Positions 1 to 6,836 of a DNA stretch of 8,477 nucleotides are shown here, piece by piece. A program made the position numbers and the translations under genes. Source of the stretch: JAIXWP01 sp044371755 (GTDB lineage Bacteria; Bacteroidota; Bacteroidia; Flavobacteriales_D; Sanyastnellaceae); assembly GCA_044371755.1 (NCBI GenBank), contig JBILSZ010000112.1, positions 1-8,477 of the forward strand, given 5' to 3'. Every line of letters starts with the position of its first letter. Positions within the stretch are counted from its first letter, which is position 1. The notes under the pieces are model-generated. The model had not been told where the DNA came from. It made no database searches and saw only the letters and a program-made list of their open reading frames with translations.

Positions 1-287
1 TCGTGAGTCTCGAAATGCCTGAACGTATCACTATCGACTTAGATTTAAAGTTTAAAAATGATGATAGAGAAGTTGTGTGGGAAAGTGTAGTGATAGCGGA
101 AGTGAAGCAGGAAAGACAAAATAGGCATTCGCCGTTTATGATTGCTTTGAAAAAAAGACTCATTAGGCAAGAAAGTGTAAGTAAGTACTCATTGGGCGCA
201 GCAATGCTCTACCCTGAGTTAAAATCAAATAGTTTCAAATCAAAAATTTTAAAATTAAGGAAGCTCAATAATGGAATGGTTGCATAA
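1..287 (+). CDS. VTC-domain polyphosphate polymerase, C-terminal part (5' end outside window)
   Basis: The reading frame is open to the left edge, so this is the last ~94 codons of a longer gene; the GTG at position 3 is an internal Val codon, not a start. The visible part matches the end of the VTC (vacuolar transporter chaperone) catalytic domain, which forms polyphosphate from ATP in a tunnel of basic residues at the cytoplasmic membrane face. Seen: a strand ERITIDLDLKF (visible residues 7-17), then VVIAEVKQ (29-36) and SKYSLGAAMLYP (60-71). From knowledge of the family, Glu33 probably matches the metal-binding glutamate and Lys61 the late tunnel lysine of yeast Vtc4; I could not align them. 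The tail is Lys-rich. The stop overlaps the next gene by 17 bp, which suggests translational coupling. Bacterial VTC proteins often lie beside DUF4956 proteins, which supports the call. The substrate is inferred from the family. Confidence 0.85.
   Translation, partial: VSLEMPERITIDLDLKFKNDDREVVWESVVIAEVKQERQNRHSPFMIALKKRLIRQESVSKYSLGAAMLYPELKSNSFKSKILKLRKLNNGMVA
257..263 (+). promoter_or_regulatory. Ribosome binding site of the DUF4956 gene
   Basis: AAGGAAG lies 7 bases before the ATG at 271, inside the end of the VTC gene. It is one of the clearest Shine-Dalgarno sequences in the window and fixes the start of the membrane protein gene. Confidence 0.6.
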
Positions 288-1038
288 TCTCTCTGATCTG
301 ATCATATTTTATTTGCAGGATTCAATCCCTGCTTTGGATTCTATCCCCGCTAAGGAAATATTCAACGCAGTAAAAGAGAAAGAAAAAGGTTTTAATCCTC
401 TTAATGGCATAGACATCGTAAAGTGGGACGACTTTTTAGGTCTTATTATTCGTCTTGTGTTGCATCTTGCTTTTGTTTTTCTGTTGGTTAGAGTGATTTA
501 CTATCCGATTGCGAAGAGGAAGGACTTCTTATTTACCTATTTACTCTTTAGTGTTTCTATTTTCTTGATGTGTTTCCTTTTGGAATCAGTGAAGCTCGAA
601 ATGGGTTTTGCCCTAGGTCTTTTTGCAGTTTTCGGAATTATACGTTATCGAACTGACGCCATTCCAATTAAGGAGATGACGTATCTCTTTATTGTAATCG
701 CTATGTCGGTTATGAATGCGCTTATCAACAAGAAGATATCGCTGGTAGAATTGGCTTTTGCCAACCTCGTGATCATTGCAATTACCTATGGTCTTGAAAA
801 GGTTTGGTTGCTACGCCACGAATCGCAAAAAATTGTGATTTACGATAATATTGAATTGATTCAACTCGGTCGTCGTGCTGAATTAATCGCGGATCTTGAA
901 AAGAGAACGGGAATTAGAATAACAAGAATCGAAATTGGTAAGATTGACTTCTTGAAAGACACTGTATTGATCAAAATTTCATTCTATGAGGATGAACAAC
1001 CTGGTCAGATGGACGAGTCATTCTCTAGCTCAAACTAG
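271..1038 (+). CDS. DUF4956 multi-pass inner-membrane protein
   Basis: This 255-residue protein of unknown function belongs to the DUF4956 family. Hydrophobic segments suggest five membrane helices at about 55-78, 86-104, 111-125, 136-152 and 158-176. The family signature is easy to see at 112-140: GFALGLFAVFGIIRYRTD followed by IPIKEMTYLF, which places charged Arg, Asp, Lys and Glu residues in the loop between helices 3 and 4. A soluble C-terminal part (about 180-255) has the pattern of a small alpha/beta domain (RAELIADLEKRTGI, then two strands ending DTVLIKISFYED) and probably faces the cytoplasm. The start overlaps the upstream polyphosphate polymerase gene by 17 bp and has a good ribosome binding site. 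The pair is therefore probably co-translated and may form a polymerase with a membrane partner; that role is inference. The 3' end overlaps the tail of ispF by 9 bp on the opposite strand. Confidence 0.88.
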   Translation: MEWLHNLSDLIIFYLQDSIPALDSIPAKEIFNAVKEKEKGFNPLNGIDIVKWDDFLGLIIRLVLHLAFVFLLVRVIYYPIAKRKDFLFTYLLFSVSIFLMCFLLESVKLEMGFALGLFAVFGIIRYRTDAIPIKEMTYLFIVIAMSVMNALINKKISLVELAFANLVIIAITYGLEKVWLLRHESQKIVIYDNIELIQLGRRAELIADLEKRTGIRITRIEIGKIDFLKDTVLIKISFYEDEQPGQMDESFSSSN

Positions 1039-1512
1039 ATAGATCAAGGCAACTGCGTAAGCATTTACGCCTTCTTCACGTCCTACAAATCCCATTTTTT
1101 CTGAGGTGGTAGCCTTGATTGAAACTTGATTCACATCTATGCCTGCTACCTCAGAAATGGCTGATTTCATCTGCTCTGCATGTTTCATCACCTTCGGCCT
1201 TTCTAGGCAAAGCGTGCTATCGATATTGCCTATTTCATATCCATTTTCACGGATGAGATCACAGGTTTTTTTCAATAAGATCTTTGAGTCAATTCCTTTG
1301 AAGTCTGCAGAGGTGTCGGGAAAATGTTTGCCGATATCACCCAAAGCTGCTGCCCCAAGCAAGGCGTCACAAATAGCATGTAGTAAGACATCTGCATCGC
1401 TATGACCGAGCGCTCCCTTTTCATGAGGAATAAGAACGCCGCCAAGCCACAAGTCGCGACCTTCCACTAATTGATGAACATCATAGCCGAAGCCAACTCT
1501 AAATGGCACCAT
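1030..1512 (-). CDS. ispF: 2-C-methyl-D-erythritol 2,4-cyclodiphosphate synthase (IspF)
   Basis: IspF converts CDP-methylerythritol 2-phosphate to the cyclic diphosphate MEcPP and CMP, in the MEP route to isoprenoid precursors; it is a cytosolic, zinc-dependent homotrimer. The protein is 160 residues, the usual length. Zinc ligands are visible as Asp11 and His13 in GYDVHQL and His45 in the block GHSDADVLLHAICDALL (36-52). The GDIGKHFPDT loop (58-67) follows with the conserved Asp59. The nucleotide-binding segment KATTSEKMGFVGREEG is at 133-148. All expected active-site residues are present, so the enzyme should be active. The ATG shares one base with the porV stop (TAATG), so translation is probably coupled to porV. 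The other MEP genes are not in the window, and grouping with T9SS genes probably reflects only shared transcription. Confidence 0.98.
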   Translation of the reverse strand: MVPFRVGFGYDVHQLVEGRDLWLGGVLIPHEKGALGHSDADVLLHAICDALLGAAALGDIGKHFPDTSADFKGIDSKILLKKTCDLIRENGYEIGNIDSTLCLERPKVMKHAEQMKSAISEVAGIDVNQVSIKATTSEKMGFVGREEGVNAYAVALIYLV

Positions 1513-2750
1513 TATTCTGCTTCTGCTTCTGAAGATTTTGAGGAATTCTTGCCACCCAAGGCGAACTTCAAGGAGAATCGAAGTGTGTTCGCAAGTGGGT
1601 TTTGTTGCGTTGTGCTAATGAGATAACTCATGTCAATAGTGAGTACCTGATAGCGTAAGCCTGCACCAAGCGTGATAAACTGTCTATTTCCTTTAGAGAA
1701 ATGTTCATAGAAATAGCCGGTTCTGAATGCAAATTGCTTGTCATACCAATACTCGAAACCTCCACCGATGTTGATTTCACGCAGCTCTTCTTTGAATACT
1801 GATCCACCCTCTACGGACTCCGTCTCAGGATTATATAAACCTGGAGCATCTGTAAATGATTGCACAATACCTGTGGCAACGCCTACATCTGGATTTTCTC
1901 CAGCCAAAACATTACCGTCGTTATCGTAGATTGGTGGCGTTGGAACTAGAAGTTTATTAAAATCTACAGTAAAACCTAAATCGTTGTATTCATCGAGAGC
2001 GAGAATAAGTGCCGATCCCACGCGGAGGTTTGTTGGAATGAAATCTCGTCTGTCTGTATTGGTGTAGCGCATTTTAGCTCCAATATTTGACACATTGAAA
2101 CCAAGATTCAAAGTCGCATCTAGACCGGAAATTTTTAAATCATCATTGGTGTAAAATCCGTTTACATCCACGGCAAATGAACGACCTGGTCTGCTGTCAG
2201 CGCCTAGTACATTGGTGCGACCAGTAAGGTTGGAGTTCACAAAACGTGCGGCAATTCCACCGCTAAATCGCTCTGATAGCTTTTGAGCAAAAACAACATC
2301 GATACCTAACTCTGCTGGAGTGAAATCACCTTGCGGAGCACCAGACTCATCTGTAAAAGATATTTTTCCAAGTGAAAAATATCTAAGCGATCCTCCAATC
2401 GTCTGCGTTTTGTTCAATTTTTTATATCCGCTCAAATAGCCTAAACTCATATCATTTACCAGCTGACGAAGCCAAGGTGAATAGGATACACTGAGTTCGA
2501 TTTCTTCCTCCACGAATGCGAGCTTAGCTGCATTCCAGTGAGTAGAGTTAACATCAGGTGATGTAGCAACACCTGCATCGCCCATTGCACCTGCTCTCGA
2601 ATCGGGAGCGATGAGTAGGAATGGAACGGCAGTGGTAATGGTATTCAACTGCACCTGTGCTGCGCGTTCTGTTTGATTATTGAGCTGTGCTTGAGCGGCA
2701 ATCGAAAAAACAAATGCCAATAAAAAGGTGTAAACTAACGATTTGAACAT
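1512..2750 (-). CDS. porV: T9SS outer-membrane shuttle protein PorV (LptO)
   Basis: PorV is a FadL-like outer-membrane beta-barrel of the type IX secretion system. From the family: it caps the SprA channel, binds the C-terminal signal of emerging substrates and hands them to the PorU sortase. The protein has 412 residues. A signal peptide spans residues 1-21, with likely cleavage AQA|Q. The family's strongly conserved N-terminal block follows: VPFLLIAPDSRAGAMGDAG (43-61), then NSTHWNAAKLAF (68-79). The rest alternates strand-forming stretches and loops, as in a 14-strand barrel, with a probable last strand LANTLRFSLKFAL near 386-398. It ends in a 14-residue polar tail rich in Gly, Ser, Lys and Glu, which is longer than I expect for a barrel that usually stops at its last strand. 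The start has AAGGA upstream and a good -7 element. It lies 72 bp after porU and is fused to ispF by TAATG. Confidence 0.97.
   Translation of the reverse strand: MFKSLVYTFLLAFVFSIAAQAQLNNQTERAAQVQLNTITTAVPFLLIAPDSRAGAMGDAGVATSPDVNSTHWNAAKLAFVEEEIELSVSYSPWLRQLVNDMSLGYLSGYKKLNKTQTIGGSLRYFSLGKISFTDESGAPQGDFTPAELGIDVVFAQKLSERFSGGIAARFVNSNLTGRTNVLGADSRPGRSFAVDVNGFYTNDDLKISGLDATLNLGFNVSNIGAKMRYTNTDRRDFIPTNLRVGSALILALDEYNDLGFTVDFNKLLVPTPPIYDNDGNVLAGENPDVGVATGIVQSFTDAPGLYNPETESVEGGSVFKEELREINIGGGFEYWYDKQFAFRTGYFYEHFSKGNRQFITLGAGLRYQVLTIDMSYLISTTQQNPLANTLRFSLKFALGGKNSSKSSEAEAE
1515..1532 (-). repeat. Hexamer tandem repeat at the porV end / ispF start
   Basis: Read on the minus strand this is TCAGAA GCAGAA GCAGAA, three 6-bp units (first unit one base different), followed directly by the TAATG stop/start overlap. 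It encodes Ser-Glu-Ala-Glu-Ala-Glu, the last residues of PorV, and is the only purine-rich sequence before the ispF ATG, so it probably serves as its ribosome binding region. Changes by whole units would keep the porV frame. Confidence 0.6.
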
Positions 2751-2755
2751 TTTAT

Positions 2756-2760
2756 TCCTT
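2756..2760 (-). promoter_or_regulatory. Ribosome binding site of porV
   Basis: On the minus strand AAGGA is followed by ATAAA and the ATG at 2750, a spacing of 5 bases. It supports the chosen porV start, which is also the one that gives a complete signal peptide. Confidence 0.55.
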
Positions 2761-2775
2761 TTAATGAAAGGGTCG

Positions 2776-2783
2776 CAAATATA
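2776..2783 (-). promoter_or_regulatory. Bacteroidota-type -7 promoter element before porV
   Basis: On the minus strand TATATTTG is an exact match to the TAnnTTTG -7 consensus used by the Bacteroidota primary sigma factor. It lies in the 72-bp porU-porV spacer, so transcription would start near 2771 with a leader of about 20 bases that contains the AAGGA site. I see no clear TTG -33 element upstream, so strength is uncertain. It suggests that porV and ispF can be transcribed apart from porU, alongside read-through. I found no terminator hairpin in the spacer. Confidence 0.5.
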
Positions 2784-2822
2784 CGGAATTCCCCTTTCTA
2801 CGTGATTACTATATTTAGGTTA

Positions 2823-5800
2823 TTATTTGAGTATCACAAGCTTCTCATACTTCTCTGCTTGCTGCCCTGTTTCAGTATTTCTTACTTCTAATTTATAAAC
2901 ATATACTCCCTTACCAATCCGGTCTCCAAAATCATCGGTGCCGTCCCAAGAAATGCTATCACTTCTGAAACCATTTTGTTTAACACGCTGATTGATGGTC
3001 TTCACTAATTTTCCTCCCACTGTAAATACTTGAATACGAACATCAAGTGCTTCGCATGCTTGATTGTGCTCAAAGAAGAAGGCTGTATTGGTGGTAAATG
3101 GATTAGGGAAATTAAGCACATGGTCTAACTCGATTCCTGTATCGTCGGCCACGGTAAATTCGATGGTGCGCTCGGAAGAATTGTTGTGCACGTCCCACGC
3201 TTTAAATGAGATTCGGTGAGGGCCGGGTGTCAACCCGTTCAATTGATAGCGAACGCTTCCGCTCTTGTAGGTGTCGAGATCAGATTCGTAAAAATCATTC
3301 AAGCGAATCGGATTTTGAGTGTCACCATCTAGTATTGCTACTAGATCGTGTCCAATACCTGCCCCGGCGGTATTAATACCATTTTCATCTTGTAAAAATG
3401 CCACAAAAACAGGGGTCGAATTGGTGATCCCGCCGTTGACAAAAGTGGAGTCATTCATGAACAAATTTACTTCAGGACCAATTCGATTTAATTCTGCTCC
3501 TTCCAATGAACTTCCTACGATAAAACGGGTGCTAGCTCCATGTGCATCGTCATTACCTGCTACCGCATAATAACTTACACGAGCAGTGTCGACATTATAA
3601 TTTATATCAAAGGGAACAACGAATTTGAAAGTGAAATCTCCGCCTTGAACACTCGCTTTTCCACGAAATAAATTATTGTTGTAGACGGTAAAAGGAATTG
3701 GTCCATTGGCGTTCCCATCATTGTTCTGGGTCAGAGCCTCTGTTGGTTTGTCTTGAACATTGGGGTAAATAAATCCATTGAAATTTGTGAGTTTGTTCCC
3801 ATTAATATCGCCCACATACCCCGTAAAGGTAACTTCTTCCAATGCTTTAAGAGTATCTGTGAATGCTTCGATCGAAACACCGTTGATTTGAGAAGTGTAG
3901 ACGTAATACTTAGGATAGGTCATTTGAATGGCTGGATCGCCCATTAAGCTAAAGTTCAGCTTGCTCAAATTACCAGAAGAAACTTCGTTTTTGGTCATCA
4001 TATTGATGCGCCCCAGAGATAAGTCGGTAATGGTTTCTTTTTCAAAGGCAACTTCGAAGAATGCCACATTCATTTCAAAGTTAGCATTGGATGTTACCAC
4101 GCGAGTTGTGGTCATAGTGGCGATGGCGCCGCCATTTGGATTCATCACGAGTATTTCACCAGCAGAGTTGAATCCAGGGTCATCGTAACGCGACAATTCG
4201 CAAGTGGCTGTGAGGAATACAGGTAATCTTGTCTTATTGGTCCATCCGCTAATGGTGGGAATGGTGAGGATGCGCTCATGTGCCCAACCTCTCTCACCAC
4301 CGTGACCTGTGTAGGTAACTAACAAAGATCCATTTTCAACTCTTCGTCGTATCGCATCCTCACCCTCTGGATAGCGCTCTCCACCTGGAGTCACCACTTG
4401 CGTAAACGCGTCCATATATAACTTAGAAATGTCATATTGTGGATGTCTTTCGGATAAAGTATTAGCGAGAACTTCGCTGCCTGTCAAGTGATAGGTTTCG
4501 AATGGACTGCCGTTTCCATCAGTATCGTCACTCACAAAAGTGAGCGTATTCCTCCAAGAACCAAACGGACTTCCGGAGTCATCGCCAACGCAACCCGCTG
4601 CTCCATCTACTGTAGTATTCTCAGCCAAATATGTTCTGACTTTTGAAACATAGGTAGTAGCTTCACCAATGTCTGATGCGGGAATTCGACCTATACCACA
4701 ATCTAACTTGTCAATCCCTGCACCAGATTCATTATCATCAAGAAAAACGAAATAATCGTCGCTCACATAGGAACGCAATGGATTGATACTGTTGTCACTC
4801 TCAAATACAATCACATTGGGTCCAATAAAGGCGTTGAGACCTTTATTTGTGAGGTAAGATCCATCACCAAAGAGCAATAGGTTTTTAGGCTTTTCATCCT
4901 CATTCGCGGCACGATCGTAGAGCATCTTCATGAGCATTCTAAATGATGTGACATCGGGATTCCCAGAAGAAAATTCGTTGAATATTTTAAATGGAGAAAG
5001 CACTTCTACTGTCATTCCCATCGCTCTGTGTATTTCGGCGAGCTCATTGGCGTAAGGCGTGTGTGCTGGTGCTGTTATGATGATGTAGTCAATATTGGAA
5101 AGGCTATGTAAGTTTTGATTTTCAACCATTCCAACGGGTCTTGGAGTCAAGAATCCAGATAAACTGAATGCTATATACTCACGCACATCACTGTGATCTG
5201 CTTTAAAACTGACTGTTCCATTGTTGTTTTGGAATGATATACTTTGAGGAAAAAGTGGATTCGAAATATCCCAAATAGCATTCACTGCGGAGGCTTGCGA
5301 TATCTGGTATTCGGAAATGTTGCCCGCACCTGCCACCCGACTGTCTCGGAATCGCATTTGTGATCCTGTCATGATTAAGGACCGAATGGCATTGACTCTC
5401 AAATAGTCAATCCAGCCTTGCGCTTCTGCATTGAATTTGGAGAAATTAATGGCAATTGATATTTGAGAATTATTGGGAGTAAAATTGATAGAGCCATAGC
5501 TTAGATTGGCGATGTTTGAAACGGCATCATCGCTCGTCGGGCTTGGTGTTGCGCTTCCTGTGCTTCCAGCTATGCTGAAATTAAAGGTACTCGCTCCGCC
5601 AATAGACCTAACAGCAACTCCATACTCGAAGAGTGCTGGCTCAGGTAGAGCGTTTGCAAAATTGAATGAAAACGTAGCGCTAGTATTGAACTCAAATGGG
5701 TCTCCGAAAAACTCCCGGCCAGATTTCGCTACGTTAATCTGGTCGTTTTCGATAAACTGATAATCTTGAAATGACGTAACCGTCTGATTGGCCGCGGCAT

Positions 5801-6704
5801 CTGGGATAGTCTGAGCGTTTACACGCAAGGGAGCGGTATCATCGATGCGGATGAAATAGTAAGCAGAATCAGAGTAATAATGCTTGTCATGTGCCCAGGT
5901 TCGGGGTATGGTCTCTTCCCTCAGTTTCCAAGTATCGGGTCCCTGACCGTAAAAAAGGATGTAATCATTGTCATTGAAGGTTCCATCATTTTCGCCTTGA
6001 ACGAAAATGGCATTTTTTTGAAGATCATCGTGTCGGAAATCGGCGTTGGACACAGGAAGCAAGTTGCCTCCATTACCATAAACATTGATGTTTTGAGGAT
6101 TCAACTCAGAAGTATTGATACCCAACTGGCCGAGAAGATTTTTGTCAATGCGATATATACCATCCCTTGCAATCGCGATTTTATACCACTTTCCCTCTGA
6201 GAGTACGGAGTTTTCAGCAAAAGTTAAAGTACGGTTGCGACTGTTACCTGACTGGCCGAGGGTAACCTCAAGCGTGAATGATGTTAGGGCTTCTACCGAC
6301 CTTCCGTTGAGTCTCAACGGGAGGATAGAGGCGATAAGATAGTTTTTTTCACCCCCTTTTCGAGTAACAACTTTGATTTGCCAATCCGACGTTAGGCCTT
6401 GTAAATCAATATTTTTTAGTAAATTTTCGGGTAAAAACGTAACCTCTTGGGTCAAAATACGGTATCCATCCACCGAAGCATTTGTAGTAATCTGCTTATG
6501 CTCGATGAAAAGAGGCAAATTGAAGTTGTCTTCTGTGAAACCTTCACCCTTGAAGAATAAAGTTCCATCAGAGGCCACATTCGACTTTTCTGGTTCGACC
6601 CATTCGATTAACCCGCTGAAATTAAGGGTGTTTTGAGCGAAAAGGGCGCTGGAAAAAAGAATACCTGTAGCACAATAAAGTGCTTGTAAAAGGCGATTAT
6701 GCAT
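2823..6704 (-). CDS. porU: Type IX secretion system sortase PorU
   Basis: PorU is the surface peptidase of the T9SS; it cleaves the C-terminal signal from secreted substrates and joins them to an anchor, acting with PorV at the outer membrane. The chosen ATG gives 1293 residues with a signal peptide at 1-24 (LFAQ|N). An upstream TTG at 6734 would add ten residues but lies within the likely promoter. The N-terminal half is beta-rich. The gingipain-like peptidase (family C25) covers about 538-930. Catalytic His801 is in TYTGHGGERGWAHE and Cys835 in FLTATCELSRYDDPG, 34 residues apart, as in Porphyromonas PorU (His657/Cys690). Ig-like repeats follow, then a type A C-terminal sorting domain from about 1190, with FPNPF at 1199-1203, WDGTDDFG at 1253-1260 and GKGVYVYKL at 1264-1272. 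PorU is known to keep this domain uncleaved. The length fits flavobacterial PorU. The gene leads the porU-porV-ispF block. Confidence 0.97.
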   Translation of the reverse strand: MHNRLLQALYCATGILFSSALFAQNTLNFSGLIEWVEPEKSNVASDGTLFFKGEGFTEDNFNLPLFIEHKQITTNASVDGYRILTQEVTFLPENLLKNIDLQGLTSDWQIKVVTRKGGEKNYLIASILPLRLNGRSVEALTSFTLEVTLGQSGNSRNRTLTFAENSVLSEGKWYKIAIARDGIYRIDKNLLGQLGINTSELNPQNINVYGNGGNLLPVSNADFRHDDLQKNAIFVQGENDGTFNDNDYILFYGQGPDTWKLREETIPRTWAHDKHYYSDSAYYFIRIDDTAPLRVNAQTIPDAAANQTVTSFQDYQFIENDQINVAKSGREFFGDPFEFNTSATFSFNFANALPEPALFEYGVAVRSIGGASTFNFSIAGSTGSATPSPTSDDAVSNIANLSYGSINFTPNNSQISIAINFSKFNAEAQGWIDYLRVNAIRSLIMTGSQMRFRDSRVAGAGNISEYQISQASAVNAIWDISNPLFPQSISFQNNNGTVSFKADHSDVREYIAFSLSGFLTPRPVGMVENQNLHSLSNIDYIIITAPAHTPYANELAEIHRAMGMTVEVLSPFKIFNEFSSGNPDVTSFRMLMKMLYDRAANEDEKPKNLLLFGDGSYLTNKGLNAFIGPNVIVFESDNSINPLRSYVSDDYFVFLDDNESGAGIDKLDCGIGRIPASDIGEATTYVSKVRTYLAENTTVDGAAGCVGDDSGSPFGSWRNTLTFVSDDTDGNGSPFETYHLTGSEVLANTLSERHPQYDISKLYMDAFTQVVTPGGERYPEGEDAIRRRVENGSLLVTYTGHGGERGWAHERILTIPTISGWTNKTRLPVFLTATCELSRYDDPGFNSAGEILVMNPNGGAIATMTTTRVVTSNANFEMNVAFFEVAFEKETITDLSLGRINMMTKNEVSSGNLSKLNFSLMGDPAIQMTYPKYYVYTSQINGVSIEAFTDTLKALEEVTFTGYVGDINGNKLTNFNGFIYPNVQDKPTEALTQNNDGNANGPIPFTVYNNNLFRGKASVQGGDFTFKFVVPFDINYNVDTARVSYYAVAGNDDAHGASTRFIVGSSLEGAELNRIGPEVNLFMNDSTFVNGGITNSTPVFVAFLQDENGINTAGAGIGHDLVAILDGDTQNPIRLNDFYESDLDTYKSGSVRYQLNGLTPGPHRISFKAWDVHNNSSERTIEFTVADDTGIELDHVLNFPNPFTTNTAFFFEHNQACEALDVRIQVFTVGGKLVKTINQRVKQNGFRSDSISWDGTDDFGDRIGKGVYVYKLEVRNTETGQQAEKYEKLVILK

Positions 6705-6836
6705 ATTTTTCAAAGGGATAAAGCAACGGCTCAAACTTAATACGAGTCTAATTATTGTAAGTGATTAATGTTTTTTAAGACAAAAAATGTTGTAATATTG
6801 CTAATTCATTTTTTACCCCAAGTAAAAATCGTGCGA
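6705..6836. promoter_or_regulatory. Divergent porU / porP promoter region
   Basis: This 132-bp AT-rich spacer lies between the porU and porP start codons and must carry promoters for both directions. The porU side has a consensus -7 element. On the porP side the best candidate is TAATATTG (6793-6800), one base from TAnnTTTG, with no convincing -33 element. A T6/A6 inverted pair (6771-6776 and 6782-6787) lies between the two and may curve the DNA. No Shine-Dalgarno sequence precedes porP; the bases before its ATG are A-rich, which is common in this phylum. No operator palindrome of useful length was seen. Confidence 0.5.
6732..6739 (-). promoter_or_regulatory. Bacteroidota-type -7 promoter element before porU
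   Basis: On the minus strand TAAGTTTG fits TAnnTTTG exactly. An 18-base gap separates it from an upstream TTA, an imperfect -33 element (consensus TTG). Transcription would start near 6727, giving a leader of about 20-25 bases to the ATG at 6704. The alternative TTG start of porU is the last three bases of this element and would lie upstream of the transcript, which argues for the ATG. Confidence 0.5.

Noticed and set aside
1139..1405. Plus-strand frames opposite ispF, porV and porU, such as 1139-1405 and 5880-6200.
   Set aside because: Each lies wholly opposite a well-supported gene, with no signal peptide, motif or ribosome binding site.
6768..6790. T6/A6 inverted repeat in the divergent spacer as an operator or small RNA hairpin.
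   Set aside because: The stem is only A/T and G/T pairs with a 5-base loop; such pairs are expected by chance in AT-rich spacers.
6768..6836. Longer porP-family start at ATG 6768, adding 23 residues.
   Set aside because: The added part is AT-rich, lies in the promoter region and would bury a standard MKKS signal peptide that starts at 6837.
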